Source: Spirochaetaceae bacterium (lineage in GTDB: Bacteria; Spirochaetota; Spirochaetia; DSM-27196; PWMO01). Taken from it: 46,289 nt of DNA. This document shows, one piece after another, positions 8,587 through 16,086 of the stretch (positions are counted from its first letter, which is position 1; the number at the start of each line of letters is the position of its first letter). The DNA lies in NCBI GenBank assembly GCA_007693945.1, contig RECP01000113.1:1-46289 (forward strand), given 5' to 3'. Under the pieces are notes generated by a model. That model saw only the letters and a list, made by a program, of their open reading frames with translations, searched no databases and was not told the DNA's origin. The position numbers and the translations under genes were made by a program.

Positions 8587-9576
8587 TCATTTCTGTTCCG
8601 AGCTCTCCCGGAACGTCCGGATTCCGACCACCATGATGAAGATGAATCCGAGCAGCACCCGCTGCCAGTAGTAACTCACACCAGCCATCAATAACCCATT
8701 TTCCAGAATCCCCAGAATCAGAACCCCCAGGAACGTACCGAGCATGAAGCTCTTGCCGCCCATGAGCGATGTGCCGCCGACAACCACTGAGGCAATCACG
8801 TGCAGTTCGTATCCGGTACCGCTCACGGCCTGGGACGCGTCGAGCCGGGCAGTATTCACCACCGTGGCGATTCCGGCCAGAAACCCCATCACGACATAAA
8901 CCATCGCGCGGGTACGCCCGACGTTGATGCCGGAGAGGCGTGCCGCCTGCTCGTTGCCGCCGATCGCGGTAACGTGACGCCCGGTGCGCGTTCGTGTAAG
9001 GAAGAAATGCCCCGCGGCGAGAATACCCAGCGAAAGGAGCACGAGCACCGGGATCTGACCGAATATCCGCGTCCGGGCGACCCACAGTACCTGCGCAGGA
9101 AACCCGAAGTAGGTCTGCCCCTCCTGGTACACGTAGGCGAATCCGCGGAACATTGTCAGCGTACCAAGCGTTACGATGATCGGTGGGACTTTCAGCTTGA
9201 CGATAAAGAAGGCGTTGAACGCACCGCACATGGTGGCGCCGCCGATGCAGAGCAGAATGGCCGCCCACCAAACCCAGCCGTCACGGGCAAGAGCCGTGCC
9301 GAGCAACGTGGTGGCAAGTCCGATTATGGAACCGATGGAAATATCAATCCCCCCGCTGTCAAGGACCAGTGTCATGCCCACCGCCAGGATCAGATAGATC
9401 GAGGTTTGGGTCATGATGTTGACGATGTTACGCCAGCTGAGGAAGCGGTCGGACAGGATCGATAGTACGATTACGAGGGCGAGGCCAAAGAGCGCCGTCG
9501 GAATGAGTATCGCCAGATCCGGCCGCTCACCGGTCAGTGTCTGCCATTTCTGCGACAGAGATTTTGATTGTGTCAT
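8587..9576 (-). CDS. sugar ABC transporter permease, RbsC-like
   Basis: A 329-residue inner-membrane permease of the BPD_transp_2 (RbsC/XylH/AraH) family with roughly eight to ten hydrophobic helices. Diagnostic stretches include LVLDSGGIDISIGSIIGL in the first third and the EAA-like loop NEQAARLSGINVGRTRAMVYV near residue 205. It forms the channel of the carbohydrate importer with the upstream ATPase and the downstream binding protein. Its ATG overlaps the ATPase stop by four bases (ATGA), so translation of the two is coupled. Length and organisation are normal for the family. Confidence 0.9.
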   Translation of the reverse strand: MTQSKSLSQKWQTLTGERPDLAILIPTALFGLALVIVLSILSDRFLSWRNIVNIMTQTSIYLILAVGMTLVLDSGGIDISIGSIIGLATTLLGTALARDGWVWWAAILLCIGGATMCGAFNAFFIVKLKVPPIIVTLGTLTMFRGFAYVYQEGQTYFGFPAQVLWVARTRIFGQIPVLVLLSLGILAAGHFFLTRTRTGRHVTAIGGNEQAARLSGINVGRTRAMVYVVMGFLAGIATVVNTARLDASQAVSGTGYELHVIASVVVGGTSLMGGKSFMLGTFLGVLILGILENGLLMAGVSYYWQRVLLGFIFIMVVGIRTFRESSEQK

Positions 9577-11138
9577 TTCTGCGCTCCTTGTGTCGAATTT
9601 GATTCATGAGCCGCCGGTTGTCGGTCCCGCTTTGCCGCGGTGGCGCATACGAGCAGATCCTGCTTGGTCATCCGCCCGCGGTGGAACTCCCCTTCAATGC
9701 GCCCGTGACACATCACCAGCACCCGATCTGCCATTCCCACGATCTCGTCCAGCTCCGAGGAAAAGAAGCAGATCGCCTTACCCTGTTCCGCTTCCTGGCA
9801 CATGAGACGGAACATCTCCACCTTGGCTCCAACATCGATGCCGCGCGTCGGCTCATTCAGAAGCAAAACGCGCGCGTCCGCGATCAGCCATCGAGAAAAG
9901 AGTACCTTCTGCTGGTTGCCGCCACTGAGACTCTTGATCACCGTGCTGCGGCTCGGCGTGCTGATTCGCATTCGCTGGATGTACTCGTCACTGACCCGGT
10001 TTTCCTTCTGGTAGTCGATTACGTCGAAGCGGCAGAAGTTCTTCAACGCCACCAGGGTCTGGTTTTTGGCGACACTCATCAACGGCACGTAACCGTTGCG
10101 ACTGCGATCCTCGGTGAGGTACCCCAAACCCTCTGCGTTCGCCCGCGCGGGATCGCGCATTACCACGGGGTTCCTGTCGATGCTGATCGTTCCGGCGGTG
10201 GCGGGAATCATGCCGAAGAGCGTGTGCGCAAGGTCATCCTTGCCGGAACCGAGAATGCCGTAGACTCCCAGTATCTCACCGCAACGGACGGAGAAGGTTA
10301 TGTCATGCAGCGGAACACTGGTGTTGGAATTGCTGAGGTTTTCCACCGTGAGCAGAGGCTCACCGATCGCTACTTCGCTCTTGGGAAACCAGTCGTCGAT
10401 TTCGAACCCGGTGATCAGGTGGGTCAGCTCCTTGTGGCTGGTGTCCTTCAGCTCCATTTCCGCGACCTTCCTGCCGTTCCTCAGAACCGTCACGCCCTCC
10501 CCTATCTCGAAGACTTCTTCCAGGCGGTGGCTGATATAGAGGATCGTCAGGCCCGATTTCACCAGGCGACGAACGACGACGAAGAGCCGTTCGATTTCCG
10601 CGGAGTTGAGTCCGGAGGTGGGTTCGTCCATAAGAAGCAGCCTGGGCCGGCGGGAGATCGCCTTGCAGATCTCCACCACCTGCCGGTCGCTGGCGCTGAG
10701 CTGGCGAACGGGCCAGCGCGCATTGATGGGAACGTCCAGTTGCTCGATGATCTGCGACGCATCGCGGTACATCTTCTGGTAATCGATCAGACCGGACCGC
10801 TTGCGGGGCTCGCAGTTGAGAAAGATGTTGTCCGCCACCGGCATGTCGGGCACGAGGCTGAAGTGCTGCTGAACCGCAGTAATCCCCAGCTCCAGCGCTT
10901 GCCTGGGGTTATGCAGATGTACGTCGTGCCCGCCGAACCGGTAGGCGTCGCAGTGATCCGGCGTGTATGCGCCGGAGACTATGTTGACCAGGGTGGACTT
11001 GCCCGCTCCGTTTTCCCCGACCAAAACGTGCACGGAGTGTTCCGGGATCGCGAAATCGACGTGGTCCAGAGCGGTCACACCGGGGAACGTCTTGGTCAGG
11101 CCTTCCATTTCCAGCAGGTTGACGCGCCGTTCATCCAT
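9573..11138 (-). CDS. sugar ABC transporter ATP-binding protein, RbsA/MglA-like
   Basis: This 521-residue protein contains two fused ABC domains, as in RbsA, MglA and XylG. The first has Walker A GENGAGKST at 41-49 and Walker B LLLMDEPTSGL. The second has the degenerate P-loop GILGSGKDDL, a full LSGGNQQKV signature and LLLNEPTRGID, the usual asymmetry of the family. It energises uptake through the adjacent permease. The ATG at 11138 was preferred over that at 11150 because GGAGG lies five bases before it. It is the first gene of the importer operon. Two adjacent direct repeats at 11202-11240, about 64-100 bases upstream, are a likely regulator site. Confidence 0.92.
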   Translation of the reverse strand: MDERRVNLLEMEGLTKTFPGVTALDHVDFAIPEHSVHVLVGENGAGKSTLVNIVSGAYTPDHCDAYRFGGHDVHLHNPRQALELGITAVQQHFSLVPDMPVADNIFLNCEPRKRSGLIDYQKMYRDASQIIEQLDVPINARWPVRQLSASDRQVVEICKAISRRPRLLLMDEPTSGLNSAEIERLFVVVRRLVKSGLTILYISHRLEEVFEIGEGVTVLRNGRKVAEMELKDTSHKELTHLITGFEIDDWFPKSEVAIGEPLLTVENLSNSNTSVPLHDITFSVRCGEILGVYGILGSGKDDLAHTLFGMIPATAGTISIDRNPVVMRDPARANAEGLGYLTEDRSRNGYVPLMSVAKNQTLVALKNFCRFDVIDYQKENRVSDEYIQRMRISTPSRSTVIKSLSGGNQQKVLFSRWLIADARVLLLNEPTRGIDVGAKVEMFRLMCQEAEQGKAICFFSSELDEIVGMADRVLVMCHGRIEGEFHRGRMTKQDLLVCATAAKRDRQPAAHESNSTQGAQK

Positions 11139-11201
11139 CGGGCCCTCCATTCAAAGTTTCCGTGTTCATGACGATATTCTGGGCCCATACCTGGCTCCGG
11201 C

Positions 11202-11240
11202 ATAGGGACAAATTTCTGAATAGAGGGGAAAAATTCCTGA
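11202..11240 (-). promoter_or_regulatory. tandem 21-bp-spaced direct repeat upstream of the ABC importer operon
   Basis: Read on the minus strand, two adjacent units start 21 bases apart. Unit one is at 11240-11220, beginning TCAGGAATTTTTCCCC. Unit two is at 11219-11202, reading TCAGAAATTTGTCCCTAT. They share the pattern TCAG-AATTT-TCCC-TAT. A 21-bp period puts both units on the same face of the helix, as expected for AraC-type regulators, which have two helix-turn-helix units per monomer. A weak TTGTCC / TATGGG pair could be the promoter downstream, compatible with activator dependence. The natural candidate ligand is the AraC-type response regulator encoded just upstream. Confidence 0.55.
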
Positions 11241-11259
11241 TTGCGACGGAATTCCGCGC

Positions 11260-12249
11260 CTACTGCATGCCTTCCGGAAACATTCGGAACATGCGGTACA
11301 TCCCCACGTTCTGCGGAGTGAGTTCGATAGTGCCGGTGTCGAGGTAGTCCGGGATCGGTTGGCCGGCAATGATATCCAGCAGCCGGTCCACTATCAGCGG
11401 CCCCCACGTCCATTGCGTCTGGGTTACCACGGCGCTGACAACGCCGTTACGCAATCCGTCTATGCTCTCGGCGGTGTCGTCAAACGTAACCAGATGACGG
11501 TCGGCCGAAGTCCAGCCCATCGCTTTCCAGATCGCAATTGCCGTCGGCCCCCCGGTGGCGTCAATCGTCACCAGCGCGTCCGCATGGGGAAACTCCCGCA
11601 GCTGAGTCTCGATTGCGACCCTGGTGAGCCGGGGATGGCCCTCGCCGCTGCGGACGCTCAGAATACGCACGTGCGGGTAAAACCGCTCCAGGGCATCCTT
11701 GATACCCTGGAGACGCTGGGTCACTGCCGTCTGGGAGGCAAGGCCGGTGATGATCAGCACCTGGCCGCGGAACTCGAGCACGCGCGCCAGTACGTGCGCC
11801 AGGTTTTCTCCGGCACGGTAGTTGTCGGTTCCAAGAAAACCGATACGCCGGCTGCCGGGAATGTCGGATTCGAACGTGATGGTGGGAATACCGCTCTCCA
11901 CGGCCCGGTCGACCATCGGTCGCAACCGTTCGGCGTCCGTGGGAGCGATCGCAATTCCGTCCACCCTCTGGGCGATCAGAGTCCGCATTATCTCGATCTG
12001 CTCTGCGCTGCTGCCGCGATCCGACGCGCGGGCGATGACCCGCACGGAGTGTTGCCGGCCCTGCAGGATGGCCTGTTCCGTGACCGGATCAAAGAACCGG
12101 TGGACGTACGGATAGACAATCGCGAAGGTATAACGCGGCTCGGTTTCGATCGAAGGCTCGTCCCGGTCGCCCTGGGCGTAGGTCGTGCCATTGGCGCAGA
12201 GGAAACTGAACGTCAGGCACACGGTTAAGAAAGATAGGAAGGCTCTCAT
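11260..12249 (-). CDS. periplasmic sugar-binding protein associated with a two-component system
   Basis: A 329-residue type I periplasmic binding protein with a clear signal peptide (residues 1-25, hydrophobic run ending at TTYAQG). The mature part shows YTFAIVYPYVHRFFDPVTEQAI, VDGIAIAPTDAERLRPMVDRAVESGIP and RIGFLGTDNYRAGENLA, typical of ribose-binding-like proteins. Its start overlaps the response-regulator gene by four bases, so it is translated with the histidine kinase and regulator rather than with the importer. This suggests it presents ligand to the Cache sensor, as ChvE does for VirA, or it may double as a second binding protein for the importer. The ligand is unknown; the family assignment is secure. 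Confidence 0.82.
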   Translation of the reverse strand: MRAFLSFLTVCLTFSFLCANGTTYAQGDRDEPSIETEPRYTFAIVYPYVHRFFDPVTEQAILQGRQHSVRVIARASDRGSSAEQIEIMRTLIAQRVDGIAIAPTDAERLRPMVDRAVESGIPTITFESDIPGSRRIGFLGTDNYRAGENLAHVLARVLEFRGQVLIITGLASQTAVTQRLQGIKDALERFYPHVRILSVRSGEGHPRLTRVAIETQLREFPHADALVTIDATGGPTAIAIWKAMGWTSADRHLVTFDDTAESIDGLRNGVVSAVVTQTQWTWGPLIVDRLLDIIAGQPIPDYLDTGTIELTPQNVGMYRMFRMFPEGMQ

Positions 12250-13865
12250 GACTGCTTCCCTCCGGCGTGATCCCCTCCCTTGCGAAACGTCGATGGGGTC
12301 ATTCCTGATTCCCGCTTGAAGACGTGCCCGAAGTAGTGCGGATCGTTATATCCGACCTCGTAGGCTATTTCCGACGGGCGCATGCTGGTTGTCTGCAGCA
12401 GCTCCTGGGCCTTGCGTACCCGCGTGCGAGTGAGAAACTCGATGAAGGTCATTCCCGATTCATGGCTGAAAACGGTACTGAAGTGGCTGGGACTCAGCCC
12501 CGCCTCTCGTGCCACGGTCCCCAGCGATATCTGAGGATTGGCGAACTCCCGCTCGATATAGGTCCGTGCACGGCCCACGACATCGCCGTAGCGGTCCCGC
12601 TTGCGGCTCTCGCGAAGCTCGTGCGCCGCCCGTAACGGCTGAACGAGAAACTGGAACAGCTCCTCCGCATCAACGGAAGGATCCGCCCGTTCTTCCGCCA
12701 GGCTGAGCGCCGGAAGGAGTTTTTCCACGTCGCCGCCGAGTTCTTCCACGAACCGGCCTGTCTCTACCAGCAGATCCGTAACCAGGTAGCGCGGCGCCAC
12801 CGTTCCCGGAGCCAGGGACCGCAGCTCCTGGACGAACTGCCGCAGTCGTTGTTCCACCGTGGGCCAATCGGCACAGCGCTGCGCTTGCATGATGTCTTTG
12901 CAGTCGATCCGCAGCACTTCCGGGACAGAAAACGCCGACTGTTGGGCATCGTGGTAGGTAACGATGATCTCCGGTCCGAAAACGTAGCGCATCCGGTGCG
13001 CCTCCTGGGCCTCTCTGAGCGAACCGGCGATTCCACTCAACCGTTCGTGGACGTCTCCCAGTGATACCAGGATTCCGCAGGCGGTATTCCCCTGCACCTC
13101 CAACTGAATGGATCGACAGAGGCTGTAACTGTCTTCTTCGAGTGTTGCTGCATCATCCCCCAGAAAGATCAGCACCAGTTCCCGGGTACTGCGATGATAA
13201 CTGTGAACTGAACCGTTCTTCTCAATCATCGCCCGGATACTCTGCTCGGACTGAAGGTAGCGCTGATACCGGGCGGCGGCGGCGCACTCCGGGTTGATAT
13301 CGATCTGTATCAGCGCCACGATGTAGAACCTGCTGGTGACATTTAGTCCAAGTTCGCAAGCCCTTTCCGCCGCCTCCGCGGGATCGAGGAGCCCCTCGCC
13401 CAGATCATTGAGGAACTGCTCCTGCATCAAGCGAACGCTTTCTGACGCCAGGGTGTTGAGTTCCTCAAGCCGATGCCGCTCCCGGGTTTCCTGCTCGATT
13501 CGATCGACGGTTTTGGAGAGCGCCTGCAGCAGATCCACCGGCCCAACCGGCTTCAGGAGATAATCGTCCACCGGAATTTGCATCGCCTCGTGTACGAGGT
13601 CGAAATCATCGTATCCACTGAGCACCAGAATGTGCGTCAACGGCATCGTTCGTTTAACGATCCGGCTCAACTGCAGGCCGTCCATGAAGGGCATGCGAAT
13701 ATCGGTAACGATAATGTCCGGCCGCAACTCCTCGATGATCGGCAACGCCATCTCCCCGTCGGGCGCCTCACCAACGAGCAGAAAATCGCTTTCCTGCCAC
13801 GGCACCTGTTCGCGGATACTTTCCCGGATTGCGATTTCGTCTTCCACCAGGAACACCTTATACAT
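12246..13865 (-). CDS. response regulator with AraC-type DNA-binding domain (YesN-like)
   Basis: A 539-residue response regulator. The N-terminal receiver domain (1-120) has acidic residues in LVEDE, the phospho-acceptor Asp55 in IIVTDIRMPFMDG and Lys in YLLKPVG. A long middle region of about 300 residues contains charged, probably helical linker segments. The last 100 residues form a double helix-turn-helix of the AraC/XylS class, with ISLGTVAREAGLSPSHFSTVFS and PSEIAYEVGYNDPHYFGHVFKRESGMTP. It overlaps the histidine kinase start region upstream and the binding-protein gene downstream. Phosphorylated YesN-type regulators usually activate carbohydrate genes. The 21-bp direct repeats at 11202-11240 and 15767-15796 are candidate targets. 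Confidence 0.9.
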   Translation of the reverse strand: MYKVFLVEDEIAIRESIREQVPWQESDFLLVGEAPDGEMALPIIEELRPDIIVTDIRMPFMDGLQLSRIVKRTMPLTHILVLSGYDDFDLVHEAMQIPVDDYLLKPVGPVDLLQALSKTVDRIEQETRERHRLEELNTLASESVRLMQEQFLNDLGEGLLDPAEAAERACELGLNVTSRFYIVALIQIDINPECAAAARYQRYLQSEQSIRAMIEKNGSVHSYHRSTRELVLIFLGDDAATLEEDSYSLCRSIQLEVQGNTACGILVSLGDVHERLSGIAGSLREAQEAHRMRYVFGPEIIVTYHDAQQSAFSVPEVLRIDCKDIMQAQRCADWPTVEQRLRQFVQELRSLAPGTVAPRYLVTDLLVETGRFVEELGGDVEKLLPALSLAEERADPSVDAEELFQFLVQPLRAAHELRESRKRDRYGDVVGRARTYIEREFANPQISLGTVAREAGLSPSHFSTVFSHESGMTFIEFLTRTRVRKAQELLQTTSMRPSEIAYEVGYNDPHYFGHVFKRESGMTPSTFRKGGDHAGGKQS

Positions 13866-15711
13866 CTTTCTCTCCGTCTCCGGTCAGAGGAATACGGGCC
13901 GTCACGGTCGTCCCCGAGCCGGCTTCGCTGGCGATCGTGAGCCCCCACTCCAGGCCGTAGTACAACTGGATTCGCTGGTGTACGTTCCGCAAGCCCACAC
14001 CGAAGCCGGAGCACTCCCGCAAGGGTTCGGAATAAGCCCGTATCTCCCCCAGTACCTCCCGGAGGCGTTCGCGGTCCATACCGCGGCCGGTGTCGTGTAC
14101 GATCAGTTCGATCATCCGGTTCTCGCGGCGCCGGACCGTGACTTCCACCGCACCGCCGCCACGGTGATGAATAACTCCGTGCTCGATGGCATTCTCCACC
14201 ACCGGCTGCAGGATAAGCTTCAAGACCGACACCTGCATCAGAGTCGGATCTACGTCTACGGTGTAGCGCAGAATGTCGCGGTAGCGCATCTTCTGAATGA
14301 GAAGGTAATTGCGGATCAGCTCCACCTCGTCGGCAATGGTAATGAACTCGCGTCCACGGCTCAGCGCGATGCGAAAGAAACCGGACAAGGCCTTGGTAAT
14401 CCGGATCAACCGCTGCTTGTCCTCGCTCTGGCTTGTCCAGAGGATCACGTCGAGGGTGTTGTAGAGAAAGTGGGGGTTTATCTGCGCCTGCAGCGCCCGA
14501 ATCTCCAGTTGGCGTGCCAGGTCGCGTTCCTGCAGCGACCGATCCATCAGCGACCGGATCTCTCCGATCATCGCATTGAACCCGGTGCAGAGGTCGGCGA
14601 TTTCATCGTTATTATGCAGCGCCGCGCGCACCTCCAAATTCCCCGTCTGAGCCTGGCGCATCGTATCCTTCAGTGCAAGCAACGGCCTGGTGATAACGTC
14701 GGATATGAAAAGGAAGAGCACAACCGTCAATACGAGCCCCAGCAGCCCCGCAAGAAAGGTGAGGCGCCGAATGCGGTAGGTGCTTATCAGAAGCTCCGCC
14801 AGGCTCACTTCACCCACGATCTTCCAACCGGCCCCGGCCACCGTGGTGTAAACAATAAGTTTGCGCTCTCCGTCAACCGTGTCAATCAAGGATCCTGTTT
14901 CGGTCTGACTCATCGCCCGGACCGTCTGCGGCGAGACCAAATCCGGTCGAAAGGTGCGATCCCGGGGGTGGATGTATCTTCGGTCGGCAGAGATGACACT
15001 GAAGCGCCCCGTCTGGCCCAGCGTAATGCGGTCCACCATCTGCCTCAGCGCCGCGGCGTCGATGTCGATTGCCAGCACCCCGAGTACCTCGCGCGTAACA
15101 GGCTTCACGATTGCCCGCGCCACGGTGATCACGTCCTGCAGAGTCTCGCGCGGCGAATACCCTACGCTCTCCTGGTACCGTTTGATCACGGAATACGGTT
15201 CAAGGATCGCCTGCTGCACCACGGGCAGGCTCCAAAGATCCACCTCGGGTCTGAAACGACCGGAGCGCTCGCTGAAACTCACGCCGCCAAGTCCGAGAAT
15301 CGATATATCCAGGATGCCCTCCGAGTAAGCGTACATTGCCCTGAAGAGCTTGAAGAGCTCGATAAGGTCCATGGCCGCTTCGTAGGCAGCGCTGTCACTG
15401 GTCTGTCCGTGGTCGACGAACGCCAGGGTCGTAGCGTGACGGCCAATTTGAAGATACGCCTCACCGTCCGCCAGCAGCGATTCGACGTTGCCGCGAAGCT
15501 GCAGCGCGATCTGTTCGCTTGCCTCCGTAGCGAACTCTTGCAGTGCCGTGGCAGACCCGATGTAGGAGGTAATCCCTACCAGAGACAACGGCAGCAGCGA
15601 CGCAGCAAGAAACGCCAGGACGATCTTTGTACGCAGACTCCTTCCAACTCGGCGAACTCGCCGTGCAAGAAACTGGATCAAACGTACCGCCGGCGTCCTG
15701 ATTGCAACCAT
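13858..15711 (-). CDS. Cache-domain sensor histidine kinase (YesM/LytS-type)
   Basis: The 617-residue membrane kinase has transmembrane helices at about 29-48 and 317-338. These bracket an extracellular region of roughly 270 residues with double-Cache features such as GVLAIDIDAAALRQMVD and RFSVISADRRYIHPRD. A HAMP segment follows (about 338-392), then a His_kinase domain with the phospho-acceptor His414 in QINPHFLYNTLD and a GHKL ATPase with VVENAIEHG and HDTGRGMD. It senses an extracellular solute, possibly via the binding protein in the same operon, and phosphorylates the overlapping response regulator. No Shine-Dalgarno precedes the ATG at 15711. A perfect TATAAT lies only 12 bases upstream, so the message may have a very short leader. 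Confidence 0.9.
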   Translation of the reverse strand: MVAIRTPAVRLIQFLARRVRRVGRSLRTKIVLAFLAASLLPLSLVGITSYIGSATALQEFATEASEQIALQLRGNVESLLADGEAYLQIGRHATTLAFVDHGQTSDSAAYEAAMDLIELFKLFRAMYAYSEGILDISILGLGGVSFSERSGRFRPEVDLWSLPVVQQAILEPYSVIKRYQESVGYSPRETLQDVITVARAIVKPVTREVLGVLAIDIDAAALRQMVDRITLGQTGRFSVISADRRYIHPRDRTFRPDLVSPQTVRAMSQTETGSLIDTVDGERKLIVYTTVAGAGWKIVGEVSLAELLISTYRIRRLTFLAGLLGLVLTVVLFLFISDVITRPLLALKDTMRQAQTGNLEVRAALHNNDEIADLCTGFNAMIGEIRSLMDRSLQERDLARQLEIRALQAQINPHFLYNTLDVILWTSQSEDKQRLIRITKALSGFFRIALSRGREFITIADEVELIRNYLLIQKMRYRDILRYTVDVDPTLMQVSVLKLILQPVVENAIEHGVIHHRGGGAVEVTVRRRENRMIELIVHDTGRGMDRERLREVLGEIRAYSEPLRECSGFGVGLRNVHQRIQLYYGLEWGLTIASEAGSGTTVTARIPLTGDGEKDV

Positions 15712-15723
15712 GGCTCAAGCGAG

Positions 15724-15729
15724 ATTATA
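15724..15729 (-). promoter_or_regulatory. -10 element of the histidine kinase operon
   Basis: A perfect TATAAT on the minus strand lies 12 bases before the kinase ATG. No recognisable -35 hexamer exists at 16-18 bases upstream (the sequence there is close to TCCCGG). A promoter with a good -10 and no -35 normally needs an activator, and the direct repeats at 15767-15796 are suitably placed. Transcription would start around 15717, giving a leader of about six bases. Confidence 0.5.
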
Positions 15730-15766
15730 CCATCCCGCGCGGAGTCCGGGACTTGCTGTGGATCAT

Positions 15767-15796
15767 TCAAAAGAAAACACCCATAAATCAAAAGAA
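15767..15796 (-). promoter_or_regulatory. 21-bp-spaced direct repeat upstream of the histidine kinase operon
   Basis: The nonamer TTCTTTTGA (minus strand) occurs exactly twice, at 15796-15788 and 15775-15767, with starts 21 bases apart. The spacing equals that of the repeats upstream of the ABC operon, although the sequence differs. Relative to the predicted transcription start the units fall near -50 to -80, a normal position for an AraC-type activator. Autoregulation by the encoded response regulator is the simplest reading; the divergent aminotransferase gene is an alternative target. Confidence 0.45.
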
Positions 15797-16022
15797 TGCC
15801 CTCCGGCCGGCTGTCATGCTGCCGGCAGGAGGAGCGTTCCGGCGATGATGCCGCACTGGGCGATGACACAGGTTCCCCACGGCAGCTGGAATTCCCACCG
15901 GAGATGGCGGCCGTGAATCCCCAGAAATACGCACGGTTAACCATGGTCCCGTTCACCATACCATATGCCCACGCGTTCGATCCGACGAGCACGGAGCGTC
16001 CAACTGAATCCCGGAAGGGCTG
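15797..16022. other. unassigned part of the kinase/aminotransferase intergenic region
   Basis: The gap between the kinase start and the aminotransferase start is 375 bases. Outside the repeats and promoter-like elements listed separately, these 226 bases hold no recognised gene. A frame continuous with the aminotransferase is open on the plus strand, and a short hydrophobic frame (15814-15936) is open on the minus strand without a start codon. Neither is convincing. Confidence 0.35.
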
Positions 16023-16051
16023 TTCCCACGCGCATCCAGGCGCGGTACAAT
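16023..16051 (+). promoter_or_regulatory. possible promoter of the aminotransferase gene
   Basis: TTCCCA at 16023-16028 and TACAAT at 16046-16051 are separated by 17 bases, a four-of-six and a five-of-six match to sigma-70 consensus. Transcription would begin near 16058, about 30 bases before the favoured ATG at 16087. If this is right, it excludes the longer start codons further upstream. Confidence 0.4.
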
Positions 16052-16086
16052 TGACCATGCAAGCCGATACACAACGAAGGTCGTTT

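Noticed and set aside
9606..11171. Long plus-strand frame opposite the ABC ATPase gene
   Set aside because: A shadow of the strongly conserved ABC protein; the translation is rich in His/Arg/Gln with no motif.
15814..15936. Short minus-strand hydrophobic frame ending WGTCVIAQCGIIAG-like residues
   Set aside because: No start codon or ribosome binding site, only about 40 codons after an in-frame stop, and no family recognised; probably chance.
15796..16086. N-terminal extension of the aminotransferase frame by about 97 codons
   Set aside because: The extension overlaps the direct repeats and a promoter-like pair, reads unlike protein, and a good ribosome binding site exists for ATG 16087.
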